A DNA stretch of 57,006 nt from NCBI GenBank assembly GCA_964530075.1, contig CAZGXU010000008.1:1-57006 (forward strand). The letters are read 5' to 3'. The notes beneath the pieces are model-generated. The model did not search any database, was not told the DNA's origin, and saw only the letters and a list, made by a program, of their open reading frames with translations. How positions within the stretch are numbered: position 1 is the first letter of the stretch; each line of letters opens with the position of its first letter. Of the stretch, positions 7,964-16,013 are shown in pieces. The translations under genes were made by a program, and so were the position numbers. This DNA comes from JANQEA01 sp964530075. GTDB taxonomy: Bacteria > Bipolaricaulota > Bipolaricaulia > UBA7950 > UBA9294.

Positions 7964-8517
7964 CCGCTCTCCTTTCCCGCGAGAAGCCCTCGCTTGTTCT
8001 CCTCCAGCCATCGGATCGTGCCCTCCACCCGGTTTCGACGGTACGAAGCGGCCAGCGCGCCGAGGACGATGTCGTCGGTCTCGAGGCGCGATCGCTTCCT
8101 CAGGTATCCGTGCAGCTCCCGCAGGGCCGCGATCTGTCCCTCGACGAGTCCGTCGAGCCGATCCGGCGCGAGTCGACGGAGGAAGTAAACCTTCGCCAGG
8201 AACTCGACGCGGATCTGCCGCGCGTGGCGGACCGGCGACGTCGCCCAATCCCAGAACGCGGCCCGCCCCGCTTTCGTCGCCCGATAGACGGTGCGCGCCG
8301 GCCCGACAGGACCGGCCTCGACGGCGGACTCTACGCATCCCTGTTCCTCCAAGCGGTGTAGGACCTGGTACAGCTGACTCGAGGCGATCCGCCAGAACGT
8401 ACCCAACCCCGCGGCCAGTCGTTCGCGAAGCTCGTACCCGTGCATCGAAGCCTCGACGAGGAAGCCGAGGACGGCGAACTCGACGGCCAGGCCTCGCGAT
8501 CGACGGGTATATTCCAT
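7960..8517 (-). CDS. PadR-family transcriptional regulator
   Basis: A 185-residue regulator. The N-terminal winged helix contains the PadR hallmark EFAVLGFLVEASMHGYELRE and SSQLYQVLHRLEEQG. The C-terminal half is a helical PadR-type dimerisation region (PF10400-like). It is first in an operon with the ABC importer genes, coupled by an ATGA overlap, so it probably controls its own operon. A 7-bp palindrome overlaps its start codon. Confidence 0.88.
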   Translation of the reverse strand: MEYTRRSRGLAVEFAVLGFLVEASMHGYELRERLAAGLGTFWRIASSQLYQVLHRLEEQGCVESAVEAGPVGPARTVYRATKAGRAAFWDWATSPVRHARQIRVEFLAKVYFLRRLAPDRLDGLVEGQIAALRELHGYLRKRSRLETDDIVLGALAASYRRNRVEGTIRWLEENKRGLLAGKESG

Positions 8518-8526
8518 AATGGAATA
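8510..8526. promoter_or_regulatory. Candidate PadR operator
   Basis: A palindrome TATTCCA-TAA-TGGAATA covers the padR start codon (8515-8517) and has perfect 7-bp arms. A TTGACT element lies about 20 bases upstream on the minus strand. Binding here would block transcription or initiation, giving simple autorepression. No binding evidence is available from sequence alone. Confidence 0.5.
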
Positions 8527-8590
8527 GTCTACTCGGAGTCAACCCGTGAGACCAGCGTCGTCCGGCCGATTGCCGAGCTGGGACCTCGGA

Positions 8591-9121
8591 TCACGCGGAC
8601 AAGTCGACGATCCGCACGTCGACCTTGGTGCCGAGCTCGAGGAACGCGAACGTCGATCGGCCGTGGGTCGGAGCGACGGCGCCCGGATTGATGAACAGGC
8701 GATCGTCCCAACGCGTGACGACCGGCGCGTGGAAGTGGCCGAAGACGATGATGTCGGCGTCGGGCAGCTGCTCGGTCATCGCTCGGTAGAAGAGGTCCAT
8801 CTCCGACGCCGCGTAGCCGAGGCCGATGTACCGGTTCTGCAGCGCGTGGCGCTGATGTCCGTGCTTCAGCCCGAGCGATCGGTCGCCGAAGCGGACGATC
8901 AATCGGTCGGGCAGGACGCGTGCGACCTCGGGCGGATCCATGTTCCCGGCGACGGCGGTCGTCGGCGCGATCCGGCGCAACGTCTCGACGACGCCCAAGC
9001 TGACGAGGTCGCCGGCATGCAGAATGGCGTCGACCCCCTCGAGGCCCACGAGGAGCTCTTCCGGTAGGCGAGCGAGGGACGTCGGGACGTGCGTGTCGGA
9101 GACGAGTCCGATCTTGATCAC
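8591..9121 (-). CDS. YfcE/MJ0936-type metallophosphodiesterase
   Basis: A 176-residue calcineurin-fold phosphodiesterase. The metal-binding blocks occur in order: GLVSDTH (Asp, His, residues 5-11), LHAGDL (second Asp), AGNMD (Asn/Asp), KHGHQR (His) and FGHFHAP (GHxH). This matches the YfcE class of small broad-range phosphodiesterases. The start is GTG at 9121, overlapping (GTGA) the stop of a short unconvincing upstream frame. Confidence 0.9.
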   Translation of the reverse strand: MIKIGLVSDTHVPTSLARLPEELLVGLEGVDAILHAGDLVSLGVVETLRRIAPTTAVAGNMDPPEVARVLPDRLIVRFGDRSLGLKHGHQRHALQNRYIGLGYAASEMDLFYRAMTEQLPDADIIVFGHFHAPVVTRWDDRLFINPGAVAPTHGRSTFAFLELGTKVDVRIVDLSA

Positions 9122-9418
9122 GCTTGCCCCCGTTCGGGCGTCTTCCCCGTCCGGTCGTCGGCCGGCCGGTCGGAGAAGACCGGTGTCGCGGCGTACGAAA
9201 CGACGATGCGGTCGGTGGTCAAGGCAGTCATTCTTCTCTGGCCGACGAGGCTACCGGAGTGGGCCGTAAGCGTCCAGCCGAACCCGCGGCCGAGCGACGA
9301 CGACGGGGCGGAGCCTCCCGCGATTCGCCCGTCTCCGCAACCGCCCACCGAACCGGCCCGAGTTCCTCCTCTTCCGCCGGGATCCCGAGCGGGTGCCTCG
9401 CCTGCCTGGGGCACCCTC
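9122..9418. other. Intergenic stretch, nothing convincing
   Basis: About 300 bases between the phosphodiesterase and thioredoxin-like genes. Open frames exist on both strands but have the Pro/Arg/Gly-rich composition of shadow frames in high-GC DNA. A minus-strand frame of 37 codons ending at 9118 touches the phosphodiesterase start (GTGA) and could be a coupling peptide. I cannot support it further. Confidence 0.4.
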
Positions 9419-9889
9419 CTAGAGGAGGAGCAGGATCGCGACGATCAGGACGACGAGCAGGATCGTGACGGTGGTCGCCGGGAACGGATCCTGCTCCAGC
9501 CGGGAAAGCGGCGACGGGCAGTCGTCGAAGACGCAGGAACGGACGGCCGTGCGCAGCTGCATTTCCTTCTCGCGTCCGATGCCGACGATGACCTGGTCCC
9601 CGACGAAGATGACCGGGAACTTCGACGGGAAGATCCCGTACTCCGCCGACAGGGTCCACATCAGATCGGCCGCCCCGGGTTCCGCCTCTTCGATGTGGAC
9701 GACGTAGAGCTCCGGATAGAGCAGAAGGAGCTCGTCGAGGACCTCGTCTATGTGGCGGCAGTCGTTGCACTCGTCGCGGTAGAAGACGAGGACGTCCGGC
9801 TGCTCCTCGGCGGCGGCGAGTCCGACCGAACCGGCGAGCCCGATGGCGATCCCCGCCCAGACGACCGCCCTCCATCTCCGATGGCTCAT
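9419..9889 (-). CDS. Exported, C-terminally anchored thioredoxin-like protein
   Basis: A 156-residue protein with a signal peptide (VVWAGIAIGLAGSVGLAAA), then a short thioredoxin-like core beginning VLVFYRDECNDCRHI with a CxxC pair. A conserved-looking Pro precedes a beta strand (FPVIFVGDQ, the cis-Pro position). A C-terminal hydrophobic helix (VTILLVVLIVAILLLL) should anchor it with the redox domain outside the cytoplasm. A second Cys pair (CVFDDC) lies before the anchor. The role is probably disulfide or thiol chemistry; the partner is unknown. The start at 9889 is chosen because the signal peptide begins there and GAGGTG precedes it. Confidence 0.7.
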   Translation of the reverse strand: MSHRRWRAVVWAGIAIGLAGSVGLAAAEEQPDVLVFYRDECNDCRHIDEVLDELLLLYPELYVVHIEEAEPGAADLMWTLSAEYGIFPSKFPVIFVGDQVIVGIGREKEMQLRTAVRSCVFDDCPSPLSRLEQDPFPATTVTILLVVLIVAILLLL

Positions 9890-9941
9890 CGCATCACCTC
9901 GGCGACGATGATGCTGCAAAGACGCCCGCCCCGACAATCGA

Positions 9942-10907
9942 TCACCCCAGGCGCGCGCGGCCGATCCGTTCGCCCCGGCACTGTTGGAGACGACGCTGCA
10001 ACTCCGGAAGCGCGTCCTCGGCCGCCCGCTCGCCGGCCTCGATCCCCTCCCTCGCCTGTAGGTAGCTCATGATCGAGAGGGAGAGTTCCGGTCGGATGAG
10101 GAGATCGGGCGGGTGAGACGCCAGCTTCTCCCGGAGGATCTCCTGCACGAGGATCGAGATCGATTGGTTGAGGATGCTGTACAGCCCGGGGAGCGGCCGC
10201 TCCGGCCGCTCCCGGAAGAGGGACTCGAGAAGCTCGGTCAGGCTGTTCGGGATCCACGCCTGGTGGGTGAGCCCCTCGCGGAGCTGGTCGCCGATCCTGT
10301 TCCATACGTTCCGCCCCGGCTGCGTCGTCGGGACTGGCGTCGGCGTGATATCGACGGCGATGACGAACTCGGCGCCGAGGTCGCGGCACGTCCGAACCGG
10401 AACGGGGTCGACCAGACCCCCGTCGATCAGCAGCCGATCTCCCCATCGGACCGGCTGGAAGATCCCGGGGATCGCGGTCGACGCGCGGACGGCGTCGACG
10501 AGCGGTCCCTCTCGAAGGACGACCATCTCGCCCGTGTCGATGTCGCAGGCGACGGCCGCATACGGGATCGGAAGATCCTCGATCCGCGCGTCCCCGAGCA
10601 CGTCGGTCAGGATCCTCCGCAGCTCGCTCCCCGTGCTGAGACCGGCGCGCGGGAACGTAGGCAGGAAACTCCGGAACAGCCTGTGCACGTCGGTGATGAG
10701 CCATTCGCGCTCGACCTGTTCGACCGGGAGTCCGACGGCATGCGCCGCTCCGACCAGCGCACCGATGCTCGAACCGGCGACGGCGGAGATCGGGATCCCC
10801 TCGCGGTCGAGGACGTTGAGCACGCCGGTGTGCGCCGCGCCCCGCGCGCCGCCGGAACCGAGCGCGAGGCCGATCTTTGGGTCCTCGTTCGAAGGCCGAG
10901 TACGCAT
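9942..10907 (-). CDS. Patatin-like phospholipase, RssA type
   Basis: A 321-residue patatin-fold serine hydrolase. It has the glycine-rich oxyanion motif GSGGARG (about residues 17-23), the nucleophile elbow GSSIG (about 44-48) and the catalytic Asp in DGGLVDPVPV (about 160-170). No signal peptide is seen. The family hydrolyses lipid acyl esters; the physiological substrate is unknown. It lies downstream of the GGDEF gene on the same strand with a 185-base gap. Confidence 0.88.
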   Translation of the reverse strand: MRTRPSNEDPKIGLALGSGGARGAAHTGVLNVLDREGIPISAVAGSSIGALVGAAHAVGLPVEQVEREWLITDVHRLFRSFLPTFPRAGLSTGSELRRILTDVLGDARIEDLPIPYAAVACDIDTGEMVVLREGPLVDAVRASTAIPGIFQPVRWGDRLLIDGGLVDPVPVRTCRDLGAEFVIAVDITPTPVPTTQPGRNVWNRIGDQLREGLTHQAWIPNSLTELLESLFRERPERPLPGLYSILNQSISILVQEILREKLASHPPDLLIRPELSLSIMSYLQAREGIEAGERAAEDALPELQRRLQQCRGERIGRARLG

Positions 10908-11092
10908 GCGCCGATCGTATCGGATTGGCACGCGCGGTGAAACCGTTCCGGGCGGTCGGCGACCGGAACCCTTCCGATTCCTGGCCGGCGCCCTCCGGGA
11001 GATGCGATCCTCCTTCGATCCGCCGTGTTCGCACGACGAGCGGCCTCGGTCCTTCACGGCAACCTGTGAACTCGGTGATCGGGTTCGAACCG

Positions 11093-13078
11093 CTACGGGC
11101 CGTTCTTCTCCGCGTACATCGCCTGATCGGCCCGTCGGACGGCTTCCTCCCACCCCTCGGTCCCGCCGGGGTCCCATCGGGAGACGCCCATCGCCACGGA
11201 GAGCGACGCTTCGATCGGATCGGGATGCTCGTTCCGAGTGGAGAAGACCTCCCGGATCCGGTCGACGATCGCGTCGGCCTCGTTGCTCGATTCGGGGAGG
11301 ATCAGGAGGAATTCGTCACCACCGTATCGAACGACGAGGTCGTACTCGCGGACGTGGCGGAGGAGGAGGCCTCCGATCTCCTTCAGGACGCGATCTCCGA
11401 CCTGGTGACCGAAGCGATCGTTGATGCTCTTGAATCCGTTGATGTCGAGCATCACCAGTGCCAGGCGATGTCCGGCCCGCCGTGCCCGCGCCATTTCGGC
11501 CTGAATCGCGTCGGGGAGGTGCCTCCGGTTGTAGGTCCCCGTCAGCGCGTCTCGCCGCGCCTGCTCGCGCAGCGCCTCCTGGAGGCGAATCCGCTTGATC
11601 GCCTCCTCGACGTGCTGGAGGAACAAGTCGACCCAGTGCTCGTCGACCTCGGAGAAGGCGCTCTCCGCAGCGGAGAGGAGGAGGAGGACACCGATCTCCC
11701 GAATCGGCGCACAGATGGCGGACCTCCACAATCCGTCCGTCCACGTCTCGCTCGGCAGGTCGGCGAGCGAGGCATGGCGGGCCGTCAGGCCGGCTCGGTA
11801 CGCCGCCGCGGGGAGGCGGTCGCTGTCGAGCGGGAACGGGCCGCAGAGCTCCTCGGGCAGGTCCGGACCCTTCCCCACGCAGACCAGGTCGCCGGCTTCC
11901 ACCGAGAACATCGCGCAGGACGCGAACGGGAACTCGTCCTCACATGTCTCCACGACGAACCCGGCGACGCCTTCCTCTTCCTTCATTGCGGCGAGCTTCA
12001 GGGCCGTCTCGTGAAGCCGGATGATCCGCTCGTTCGCCGTTTCAAGGGCCCGTTCGACCGCCTTTCGCTGGCTGATGTCGTGCAGGGTGATCGCGTTTCC
12101 GATGTGCTGGCGCCACCGATCGGTCAGCGGCCAGGTCCGCACTTCGACGTTCGTCGTGACATCGTCGCGACGGAAGGACCATTCCGTCGGCGATCCGGAC
12201 GTCGGCCGGGAGGCCAGAGGCGGGATGAGGCTCGCCACGTCGGTTCCGACGGACGGACCGCCCGCGGTCCCGAGCATCGCTCGGGCGGCCGGGTTCAGAT
12301 CGACGATCCTCCATTGCGGGTCGGTGATGACCAGCCCCTCGCCGATCTCCCGCACGGCGACGTCCTGTGCAAGCGGGACCAGATCGAGAAGACGATAGCG
12401 GTAGAGCGCGAACGCGAGGGCGAGGACGGACACCCCGAACGCGATCGGGGTCAGATCAAGGCGGTGGATCGGATAGATCCGCGCCAGATGGAAGGCATTG
12501 GCGACCCAGGGCGGGACGACGGCGACGAGGAGCGAGACGACCTGCCCTCGATGGCTCGACGTCCAATGGCCGAGACGCTGCAAGAGGAAAACCGAACCGA
12601 CGAGCAGGAGGAAGAAGCTGTAGGCGTAGAACGTCCAGAACCAGGGGCCGTACGTCTTGCCGATCGCCGGGAACGGCCCCGCCGTGTCGAGGAAGACGCT
12701 CTGCTGTATCAGGCCGTGGTGGTCGTTGGTCCACAGGAGGAGGAGCGTGATCGCAGGGATGGTGGTCAGGCCGATCAGCCGTTTGACCGTCAGCCACTTC
12801 CCGTGGTGCGTGTACTGAAGTGCGAACACGAACCAACAGACCGGAACGCTTGCGATCCCGAGATACTCGAGGTCGGTGAGCAGCAGCTTGGCGCTCAGCG
12901 ACGGGGCCCCGAGTTCGACGCCGTATCCCAGGGTCCACACGAACGTGGACAGGGCCAGAGCGAAGAACGCGTACCCTCCGGGAAGGCGCCTTCGTCTCCA
13001 CGCAACCGGGACGACGCCGAGGAGCATCGTGGCCGATATCGCGATCAGTGCAATAGCGTAGGGGTTAGGATTCCACAT
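11093..13078 (-). CDS. 7TM-PAS-GAF-GGDEF diguanylate cyclase
   Basis: A 661-residue membrane sensor. Residues 1-230 hold seven hydrophobic segments of the HisKA_7TM type. A PAS-like domain (about 240-345) contains EIGEGLVITDPQWRIVDLNP. A GAF-like region spans about 370-490. The GGDEF domain starts at RRDALTGTYNRRHL (about 508). The active loop is RYGGDEF (about 583-589), fully consensus, with an RxxD inhibitory I-site (REYD) five residues upstream. It should therefore make cyclic-di-GMP with product feedback. A TATACT box about 25 bases before the ATG is a candidate -10. No clear ribosome site is visible. Confidence 0.93.
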   Translation of the reverse strand: MWNPNPYAIALIAISATMLLGVVPVAWRRRRLPGGYAFFALALSTFVWTLGYGVELGAPSLSAKLLLTDLEYLGIASVPVCWFVFALQYTHHGKWLTVKRLIGLTTIPAITLLLLWTNDHHGLIQQSVFLDTAGPFPAIGKTYGPWFWTFYAYSFFLLLVGSVFLLQRLGHWTSSHRGQVVSLLVAVVPPWVANAFHLARIYPIHRLDLTPIAFGVSVLALAFALYRYRLLDLVPLAQDVAVREIGEGLVITDPQWRIVDLNPAARAMLGTAGGPSVGTDVASLIPPLASRPTSGSPTEWSFRRDDVTTNVEVRTWPLTDRWRQHIGNAITLHDISQRKAVERALETANERIIRLHETALKLAAMKEEEGVAGFVVETCEDEFPFASCAMFSVEAGDLVCVGKGPDLPEELCGPFPLDSDRLPAAAYRAGLTARHASLADLPSETWTDGLWRSAICAPIREIGVLLLLSAAESAFSEVDEHWVDLFLQHVEEAIKRIRLQEALREQARRDALTGTYNRRHLPDAIQAEMARARRAGHRLALVMLDINGFKSINDRFGHQVGDRVLKEIGGLLLRHVREYDLVVRYGGDEFLLILPESSNEADAIVDRIREVFSTRNEHPDPIEASLSVAMGVSRWDPGGTEGWEEAVRRADQAMYAEKNGP

Positions 13079-13251
13079 CGTTCTGTTCGCCCACTTCGAG
13101 TATACCGCGGTGGGGTGGCCTTCAGACTGATCCCGTCCGCGCTGACGGAGGTCTTCGTCGGCCGACTCCTCCCGTTCGCTCGATGGGTCCATCGAGCCCG
13201 TCCGCGGCTCGCAGCGGCGGCGAAGACGAGCATCCCCTTCGGGTCGGGGAC

Positions 13252-14910
13252 CTATCGTCCGATGGTTGCCCCCTCGGACGCCGGTCGGACGGAGGCCGCG
13301 TATCGGGCGAGGAGGCCGGTCTCGGCATGCGGAGCGGGCGGCCGCCATTCGGCGCGTCGCGCCTCCAGCGCGTCGGCGTCCACGTCCAGGGTCACTGCGC
13401 GGCCCGGGATGTCGATCTCGATCATGTCGCCGTCCTCGATCAGCGCGATCGGACCGCCGAGGGCGGCCTCGGGCCCGACGTGGCCGATCGCCGCACCGCG
13501 GGTCGCCCCCGAGAAGCGTCCGTCGGTCAGCAGCGCGACGCGGTCGTCGAGGCCCCGGCCGGAGATCGCCGCAGTGGCGAGAAGCATCTCGGGCATCCCG
13601 GGGCCGCCGCGCGGACCTTCGTAGCGGATGACGACGATGTCGCCGGGGTCGATCCCGCCGCGGAGGATCGTCTCGAGCGCCGTGACCTCCTTGTCGAAGA
13701 CGCGGGCTGGCCCGCGATGGCGAAGCATCCCGTCGACCACGGCGCCCGCCTTGACGACGGAGCCGTCCGGGGCGAGGTTCCCGCGGAGGACGGCGATTCC
13801 CCCGTCGGCGCGGTACGGGTCATCGATCGACCGGATGACGTCCCCGCGTCGCCGCGCCCCGGCGATCGCGTCGGCCAGCGTGGCGGCGGCGACGGTGCGC
13901 ACCCGCCCGTCGACGAGGCCGCCCCGCAAGAGCTCTCCGATCACGGCCGGAATCCCTCCCGCCTCGTCGAGGTCCTGGAGATGATGCGGGCCGGACGGGC
14001 TGAGCTTGACGAGCGACGGCGTCCGCCGGCTGATCTCGTCGAACCGATCGAGCGTCAGTCGGATCCCGGCCTCGTGGGCGATCGCCGGGAGGTGCAGCGC
14101 CGTGTTCGTCGAGCCGCCGATCGCCATGTCGACGGCGATCGCGTTGTCGAACACCGTCTCAGTCAGCACGGCGCGGGGCGTCGTCCCTTGTTCGATCAAC
14201 CGGAGGATCGCGGCCCCGGCTCGCTTGGCGAGCCGGAGGCGCGCGGCGCTGACCGCGGGGATCGTCCCATTCCCCGGCAGCGCCATCCCGAGCGCCTCGG
14301 CGAGGCAGTTCATCGAGTTGGCGGTGAACAGGCCGGCGCACGAGCCGCAGCCGGGGCAGGCGGCGAGTTCGATCTCGGCCAGCTCCTCCTCGGCGAGCCG
14401 ACCGGCGCGGACGGCACCGGCCGCCTCGAACATCGTTTTCACGTCGATCGGCTCCCCGCGGTGCCTCCCGGCGAGCATCGGGCCTCCGCTGACGAGGATC
14501 GCCGGAACGTCGAGGCGGGCGGCTGCCATCAGCATCCCGGGGACGATCTTGTCGCAGTTCGGCACGAGGACGAGACCGTCGAGTCGGTGGGCCGACGCCA
14601 TCGCCTCGACCGAATCGGCGACCAACTCGCGGCTCGGGAGGGAGAACCGCATCCCCTCATGTCCCATCGCGATCCCGTCGCAGATCCCGATCGTGTTGAA
14701 CTCGAGCGGCGTCCCGCCGGCGCTTCGGATCCCGGCCTTGACCGCCGCGCCGATCCGGTCGAGGTGCGTGTGCCCGGGCACGATCTCGTTGTACGCGTTC
14801 GCCACGCCGATCAACGGTCGCTCGAGCTCCTCCGGCGTCAGCCCGGTGGCGTAGAAGAGGCTCCGATGGGCGGCCCGCTCGATCCCCCGCTTGACTCGAT
14901 CGCTTCTCAT
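13252..14910 (-). CDS. ilvD: Dihydroxy-acid dehydratase
   Basis: A 552-residue Fe-S dehydratase forming 2-keto acids in valine and isoleucine synthesis. Landmarks are NAYNEIVPGHTHLD, the NCDKIVPGML cluster cysteine, the second cysteine block ACPGCGSCAGLFTANSMNCL, and AIGGSTNTALHLPAIA. The C-terminal GRFSGATRGAAIGHV block carries the catalytic serine region. The start has GGAGG upstream and overlaps the leuB stop (ATGA). It is the last gene of the branched-chain operon. Confidence 0.97.
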   Translation of the reverse strand: MRSDRVKRGIERAAHRSLFYATGLTPEELERPLIGVANAYNEIVPGHTHLDRIGAAVKAGIRSAGGTPLEFNTIGICDGIAMGHEGMRFSLPSRELVADSVEAMASAHRLDGLVLVPNCDKIVPGMLMAAARLDVPAILVSGGPMLAGRHRGEPIDVKTMFEAAGAVRAGRLAEEELAEIELAACPGCGSCAGLFTANSMNCLAEALGMALPGNGTIPAVSAARLRLAKRAGAAILRLIEQGTTPRAVLTETVFDNAIAVDMAIGGSTNTALHLPAIAHEAGIRLTLDRFDEISRRTPSLVKLSPSGPHHLQDLDEAGGIPAVIGELLRGGLVDGRVRTVAAATLADAIAGARRRGDVIRSIDDPYRADGGIAVLRGNLAPDGSVVKAGAVVDGMLRHRGPARVFDKEVTALETILRGGIDPGDIVVIRYEGPRGGPGMPEMLLATAAISGRGLDDRVALLTDGRFSGATRGAAIGHVGPEAALGGPIALIEDGDMIEIDIPGRAVTLDVDADALEARRAEWRPPAPHAETGLLARYAASVRPASEGATIGR

Positions 14911-16013
14911 CCTGTCGCCTCCTTTACGTCCGCGCCCCGGAGGCCGACCCCGTGAAGGGCTTCGGCGATCCGATTCCCCATCTCGATCGTCCCGATCGGT
15001 GACTGCGACGGCTCGGCCAGATCCGCGGTGCGGTACCCGGCGTCCAGGACGCGGTCGACGGCCCGCTCGACCGCGTCGGCCTCGCCGTGCAGACCGAGCG
15101 AATGGCGGAGCAGCAGCCCGACGCTGAGGATCGTGCCGATCGGGTTCGCGATCCCTTCTCCGGCGATGTCGGGCGCGCTCCCGTGCACCGGCTCGTAGAC
15201 TCCGCACCGTCCCTCGCCGAGCGACGCCGAGGGGAGCATACCGAGCGAGCCGACGATCATCGAGGCCTCGTCGCTCAGGATGTCACCGAACAGGTTCGGG
15301 GCGAGGATCACGTCGAAACGGGTCGGTCGCCGGAGGAGGTGCATCGCGGCGGCGTCGACCAGAAGGTGCTCGAGGCGGACGTCCGGGTATTCGTTCGCCA
15401 CGTCGCTGACCGTCCGTCGCCACAATCGGCTCGAAGCGAGGACGTTCGCCTTGTCGATCGATGCCACGAGCCCGCGCCGCTCGGCGGCGAGGCGGAACGC
15501 GATGCGGGCGATCCGAACGATCTCCGAGACGGTGTAGCACATCGTGTCGAACGCGACGCCGTCGGCGTCCGCTTCCTGTCGCGCCCCGAAGTAGATCCCA
15601 CCGGTCAGCTCGCGGACGATCACGAGGTCCGTTCCCTCGATCCTGTCCGGGCGGAGCGGCGATGCGGCGACCGAGGCGGAAGAGAGGCGGACCGGCCGGA
15701 GGTTGGCGTAGAGGCCGAGGCCCTCGCGGAGGTCGAGGAGGCCCTGTTCCGGGCGGACGTCGCCGGTCGGATCGGACCACCTCGGCCCGCCGATCGCCCC
15801 GAGGAGCACGGCATCGGCGTCGCGGCAGGCGGCGAGCGTCTCCGCCGGGAGCGGCGACCCGGTCCTGTCGATCGCCGTCCCGCCGATCGGGAGTTCGACG
15901 CACTCGAATCGATGGCCGAACGCCTCGCCGACGGCCCGGAGAACCTTGATCCCCTCGCGGGCGACTTCCGGGCCGATCCCGTCGCCGGGGAGGCAGACGA
16001 TGCGGAAGGTCAT
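14907..16013 (-). CDS. leuB: 3-isopropylmalate dehydrogenase
   Basis: A 368-residue NAD-dependent decarboxylating dehydrogenase for the third step of leucine synthesis. It probably also acts on methylmalate-derived substrate in the citramalate route. Motifs are CLPGDGIGPEV at the N-terminus, GLYANLRPVRL, VRELTGGIYFG, NLFGDILSDEASMIVGSLGMLPSA (metal Asps) and EPVHGSAPDIAGEGIANPIG for the cofactor. The length is normal. ATGA overlaps exist with both cimA upstream and ilvD downstream. Confidence 0.97.
   Translation of the reverse strand: MTFRIVCLPGDGIGPEVAREGIKVLRAVGEAFGHRFECVELPIGGTAIDRTGSPLPAETLAACRDADAVLLGAIGGPRWSDPTGDVRPEQGLLDLREGLGLYANLRPVRLSSASVAASPLRPDRIEGTDLVIVRELTGGIYFGARQEADADGVAFDTMCYTVSEIVRIARIAFRLAAERRGLVASIDKANVLASSRLWRRTVSDVANEYPDVRLEHLLVDAAAMHLLRRPTRFDVILAPNLFGDILSDEASMIVGSLGMLPSASLGEGRCGVYEPVHGSAPDIAGEGIANPIGTILSVGLLLRHSLGLHGEADAVERAVDRVLDAGYRTADLAEPSQSPIGTIEMGNRIAEALHGVGLRGADVKEATG

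Noticed and set aside
9118..9414. A 98-codon minus-strand gene upstream of the phosphodiesterase
   Set aside because: Its composition is low-complexity Gly/Arg/Pro with no motif or good ribosome site. Only the GTGA overlap favours it.
11060..11100. A tRNA T-arm-like GGTTCGAACC
   Set aside because: The flanking bases do not form a five-base T stem, and no acceptor or anticodon arm is found.
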